The position numbers and the translations under genes were made by a program. The notes beneath the pieces are model-generated. The model had not been told where the DNA came from, did not search any database, and was given only the letters and a program-made list of their open reading frames with translations. Of a stretch of 8,622 nt of DNA, positions 5,827 to 8,622 are shown one piece after another; within the stretch, counting starts at the first letter, position 1; each line of letters starts with the position of its first letter. The stretch is taken from the NCBI GenBank assembly GCA_002293615.1, contig DBDN01000050.1, positions 1 through 8,622 of the forward strand, in the 5' to 3' direction. The DNA is from Betaproteobacteria bacterium UBA931. Its GTDB lineage: Bacteria > Pseudomonadota > Gammaproteobacteria > Burkholderiales > Casimicrobiaceae.

Positions 5827-6925
5827 AGAAAAACTGCTCGATCGGCTTTACCGGTCGTTTGATAAAAATCCGTCGCCCGGGCTGGCATTACGTGTCCGCC
5901 ATCCGGACGGCTTGGTTTGGTCGGTCTCCGAGCGCGTCCTGACTATTTCGACGGAATCGAGCGATCTTCAGATAAACATCCGGCTTGCCGATCACACCAT
6001 TGCGTCACTTGCCGACGCTTTAGAGGCGCGCGGATGCGAGGTAATTTACCGCAATCACGAGTTTATGAGCCGCGGGGCCGATGCGCTCATGAACGGCGGC
6101 AGTCGGCAATCGGTCAGCAACGGCGATCATCTTTACGTTTACGATTCGTTGTTGTGGTCGTTGTTGGATGCTTACGCATCGGATCTTGAAACTGCCGATC
6201 ATTTTGCCATTATTGAGGGCATAAAACAGGCATACATGCACTCTGCCGAAGGAGAGTGGCTTGATTATTGGGGTGGTTACTTCGGAATCGTCAGAGAGCC
6301 TGAAGAGGCGGATGACGTTTATCTGAATCGTATCGTTGTCGAGGTGTTACGGCCACGGAACAATGCGCGCGCAATTGAACAGACCATTTACGATCTGACC
6401 GGCGCTCATGTTACGTTGTACGAGCCATGGCATAACATTTTCAGGTTGAGTGTGTCGGAGTTATCCGGCGAAGATCGTTTGCAAGATGGCAATTTCTGGA
6501 CGTGGAACGTATTCCAGCCAATCTTTCATGATCCTGTATCAGAAAGTATGCGGGCGCGCATTTTGGCCATCATCGAACGCAACAGGCCAATTGGCTGCCT
6601 TCCCGTTCATGAGCGCGCGCAGCCGCCTATCAGCTTTGCCCGGTTCAATCGAAATTGGCGCGCGTGGTTCGGTGGCCTACATGAAGATGCCGTTTTCCAG
6701 GTAACGCATTATCCGGAGAGAGTATTATCCAGTTCGCTGGTGTTGTCCGATGGTCGCGAAGAGAAGCAAATCAATTTCCGTATCGTCCTTATCGGCACGC
6801 AGCACTACTACTCATTCGGTCGCTGGTTACGCTTTGACGCGCCGGCACGCTGGCAAAAAGTGCCGTGGACGCAAGTGTCTTGGGGTAAAAAAGCACTGAA
6901 GTTCTCCTTTTCGTTTATTACGTAA
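5813..6925 (+). CDS. Tail protein I-like baseplate component (gpI / Mu gp48-like) with C-terminal extension
   Basis: This encodes 370 residues from the ATG at 5813, which has GGAGTGG just upstream and overlaps the end of the J gene by 14 bases. An earlier in-frame ATG at 5771 is much deeper inside J and less likely. The recognisable core is residues about 105-215: SLLWSLLDAYASD, then AEGEWLDYWGGYFGIVREPEEADDVYLNRIVVEVLRPRNN and TIYDLTGAHVTLYEPW. This is the pattern of tail protein I-like proteins, which bridge the wedge to the fibre or other peripheral proteins. The P2/Mu proteins are about 180-200 residues, so this one has about 100 additional N-terminal and 100 additional C-terminal residues. 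The C-terminus (about 270-370) is rich in aromatic residues, Arg and beta-prone sequence (NRNWRAWFGGLHE, HYYSFGRWLRFD, KFSFSFIT) and may be an attachment domain. I do not recognise it as a named domain. Confidence 0.75.
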   Translation: MAAVREKLLDRLYRSFDKNPSPGLALRVRHPDGLVWSVSERVLTISTESSDLQINIRLADHTIASLADALEARGCEVIYRNHEFMSRGADALMNGGSRQSVSNGDHLYVYDSLLWSLLDAYASDLETADHFAIIEGIKQAYMHSAEGEWLDYWGGYFGIVREPEEADDVYLNRIVVEVLRPRNNARAIEQTIYDLTGAHVTLYEPWHNIFRLSVSELSGEDRLQDGNFWTWNVFQPIFHDPVSESMRARILAIIERNRPIGCLPVHERAQPPISFARFNRNWRAWFGGLHEDAVFQVTHYPERVLSSSLVLSDGREEKQINFRIVLIGTQHYYSFGRWLRFDAPARWQKVPWTQVSWGKKALKFSFSFIT

Positions 6926-6936
6926 ACGGTCGTGAC

Positions 6937-6976
6937 GCTATTATCGGATCAATGAGAAAGGATTTCCGATAATGGC
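6937..6976 (+). promoter_or_regulatory. RNA hairpin enclosing the ribosome-binding site and start codon of the 6972 gene
   Basis: Positions 6937-6948 (GCTATTATCGGA) pair with 6965-6976 (TCCGATAATGGC): 12 bp with one U-G wobble, 6940-6948/6965-6973 being perfect. The 16-base loop contains the Shine-Dalgarno sequence AGAAAGGA (6955-6962). The start codon ATG (6972-6974) lies inside the 3' arm. In mRNA the start codon would be sequestered and the ribosome-binding site exposed in the loop, which could repress or tune translation. The pairing is seen in the sequence; the regulatory role is inferred. Confidence 0.55.
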
Positions 6977-7478
6977 AATTTTCACAGATTCCGCCGGCGC
7001 GGCTGTGTCGCGTGCGATCCAGCAAGCTGGCCTGTTTGTCGCGTGGGGGCGAGGTGATCCGGATTGGGATAATGCCGCCGTTCCAGAACCCGTTGAAGCA
7101 ACTGCGCTCAAAGACGAACATGGGCGCCGAGAAGCAGACGTCATTCACTTTTGCGCACCGGATCCGCTCGGTGAAATCGAGGTTGAAGGCGGGCGTTATA
7201 CGCTGGTAGATGAACCTACTTCTTTCTTGTACGTCGCGGCGACCTTTGACAAGCCGGATGCGTGTGGCGAGGTAATCCGCGAAGCAGGCATCTTTGTTGG
7301 TACCGAACTGGCCAGCGAATTACCGGCACCGCAAACGTATTTTCCGCCGAGTGATGTAGCAAACGGCGGAGTGCTGTTATTGCTTGAGCGTTTTGCGCGC
7401 ATTGAGCGCAACCCAACGTCGCCTGGTGCATCGGAAACCGATTTGTCGGTACGCGTGCATTTCGTTATGAGCATGTGA
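6972..7478 (+). CDS. Conserved phage baseplate-associated protein (uncharacterised family)
   Basis: This encodes a 168-residue soluble protein with no signal peptide. The start is supported by AGAAAGGA at 6955-6962, nine bases before the ATG. The pattern FVAWGRGDPDWDNAAVPEPVEATALKDE(H)GRR (22-53), then FLYVAATFDKPDACGEVIREAGIFVGT (85-111) and LLLERFARIERNPT (136-149), recalls a family I know from proteobacterial prophages between the I-like gene and the DUF4815/fibre genes. No named Pfam domain can be given from memory. Position suggests a small peripheral baseplate or fibre-connecting protein. It begins after a 46-bp gap, the only notable break in the otherwise tightly packed operon. Translation initiation may be controlled by the hairpin at 6937-6976. 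Confidence 0.55.
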   Translation: MAIFTDSAGAAVSRAIQQAGLFVAWGRGDPDWDNAAVPEPVEATALKDEHGRREADVIHFCAPDPLGEIEVEGGRYTLVDEPTSFLYVAATFDKPDACGEVIREAGIFVGTELASELPAPQTYFPPSDVANGGVLLLLERFARIERNPTSPGASETDLSVRVHFVMSM

Positions 7479-7485
7479 GGTCATT

Positions 7486-8622
7486 ATGGTAGAAATGCCG
7501 AAGAGTTATCACAACCGTTACGATCCGGATAAAAATTACGAAGAACATTTGTTTCTGTCCGGAAGCGTACTTCAGAATGCTGAGATGAACGAAATCCAGC
7601 ATCGATCAGCAAACAGAATCAAGAATATTGCGGATGCGCTGTTCAGCGATGGCAACGTAGTACGCGATGCTCAAATTGTCGTTAACAAGGATACCGGCTT
7701 TGTCCAGTGCGAAGCCGGTGTTGTCTATGTCCGCGGTGATATGCGTGGCGTGCCGCCGGCACAATTTACCGTGCCGGTGGTTGGGACAGTCGTTGTCGGT
7801 GTGCGATTGCGCGAAACGTTGGTCACGTACCAAGAAGATGCCGAGTTACGCGATCCGGCCATAGGGCTGCGGAATTACCGGAAACCCGGCGCTGCACGCC
7901 TGAGAGTAGAGCCATTCTGGTCGTTCGAGGGCGATGGACAAGAGGGCGAACTGTATCCAATCTACACGATTGATGATGGTTATCTTCGTGCCAAAGAACC
8001 ACCGCCCACCATTGATATGGTTTCGCTGTCGTTGGCAAAATATGATCGCGATAGCGCTGGTGGTACGTATGTCGTATCGGGCTTTCAGGTGCATGCCGAA
8101 GACGATTTGCCTGATGGGCGCCAGGTCTATGTGATCAGCGAGGGCCGCGCACGGTGCTATGGCCACGCTATTGAGACCCCGACATCGCGACGTATCGTTT
8201 TTGATCCCCAGCCGTTTGCAAGGACCGTGTACAACGAGCCGCATCTTGCCCAAGGTGGCAATGAGCGTGTTGATACGGATCGCTGGCCAGTCAGCAATGT
8301 CAGGGAAATTCAGGTCACAAAGGAGAAAACGGCGACCATTACGCATGGGTCTTACTTGGGGGTATCGGATCCTTTGCCGGACACGTCCGTGATATCAATC
8401 CAAGAAGTTAAGCAAGGCACAAAAACCTATGTACATGGAACTGACTATAAGCTGAATGCTGGCATGGTTGATTGGTCGCTCAGTGGTGACGAACCGGCAA
8501 CGGGGTCAACATACCAGGTGACTTATAGGTACGTTGCCACCTTTTCGCCGAGTGATTTTGATGGCAATGGCTTCGATGTGTCTGACGCCGTCGCCGACAC
8601 GTTGATCTACACTACTTATCAC
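7486..8622 (+). CDS. DUF4815-type phage tail/baseplate protein, truncated by the window end
   Basis: The open frame starts at the ATG at 7486 (GAGG at 7477-7480 as Shine-Dalgarno, seven bases after the previous stop) and stays open for 379 codons to the last base, so the C-terminus is missing. The opening, YHNRYDPDKNYEEHLFLSG, then SVLQNAEMNEIQHRSANRI and IADALFSDGNVVRDA, is the hallmark of the DUF4815 family of phage tail/baseplate proteins. Further on, a beta-rich segment contains ATITHG...DPLPDTSVISIQEVKQ and YVHGTDYKLNAGMVDWSLSG, then PATGSTYQVTYRY, a repeat-like structural module in which I recall the same family. DUF4815 proteins are typically 550 residues or more, so perhaps one third is off the edge. 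They usually lie next to the tail fibre genes. Role: probable peripheral baseplate or fibre-attachment protein; the function of this family is not established. Confidence 0.8.
   Translation, partial: MVEMPKSYHNRYDPDKNYEEHLFLSGSVLQNAEMNEIQHRSANRIKNIADALFSDGNVVRDAQIVVNKDTGFVQCEAGVVYVRGDMRGVPPAQFTVPVVGTVVVGVRLRETLVTYQEDAELRDPAIGLRNYRKPGAARLRVEPFWSFEGDGQEGELYPIYTIDDGYLRAKEPPPTIDMVSLSLAKYDRDSAGGTYVVSGFQVHAEDDLPDGRQVYVISEGRARCYGHAIETPTSRRIVFDPQPFARTVYNEPHLAQGGNERVDTDRWPVSNVREIQVTKEKTATITHGSYLGVSDPLPDTSVISIQEVKQGTKTYVHGTDYKLNAGMVDWSLSGDEPATGSTYQVTYRYVATFSPSDFDGNGFDVSDAVADTLIYTTYH

Overview
The window looks like the baseplate end of the late-gene cluster of a contractile-tailed (Mu/P2-like, myovirus-type) prophage or phage tail, probably from a proteobacterium. 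The reasons are the gene order gp25/W-like, J-like, I-like, then a DUF4815-type protein; tight ATG/GTG spacing with Shine-Dalgarno sites; and a mid-to-high GC phage backbone. The host genus cannot be fixed from this sequence. No integrase, attachment site, tRNA, rRNA, CRISPR array or insertion sequence was seen.

Layout. (1) 1-200: the C-terminal end of a V-type baseplate spike protein, with an in-frame stop just upstream. It is either a remnant or a very small stand-alone tip. (2) 201-2844: an AT-rich cargo block that is not tail machinery. It holds a plus-strand toxin-antitoxin-like operon (344-1176), with its own candidate promoter and an intrinsic terminator. Convergent to it is a minus-strand gene for a secreted protein with an LprI/DUF1311-type N-terminus and an unrecognised long C-terminal part (1244-2740). 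(3) 2845-8622: an almost gapless plus-strand baseplate operon. It encodes a baseplate/tail protein with a gp53/XkdP-like N-terminal look, a LysM-gp25 fusion, baseplate J, a tail protein I-like protein, a small conserved baseplate-associated protein, and a DUF4815 protein that runs off the right edge.

How it fits together. The right-hand genes should build the baseplate wedge (LysM-gp25, J, I) and the fibre/peripheral attachments. The 201-2844 block is best read as a moron: self-contained genes with different base composition, one in antisense, inserted between the spike fragment and the wedge genes. Its terminator at 1193-1218 should stop late transcription, so the downstream baseplate genes probably need antitermination or a promoter in 2741-2844.

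The points most worth following are the unusual toxin-antitoxin pair, the secreted LprI-like protein, and a 12-bp hairpin at 6937-6976. That hairpin buries the start codon of the 6972 gene and leaves its ribosome-binding site in the loop. Family assignments come from reading the protein sequences by eye; no database search was possible.
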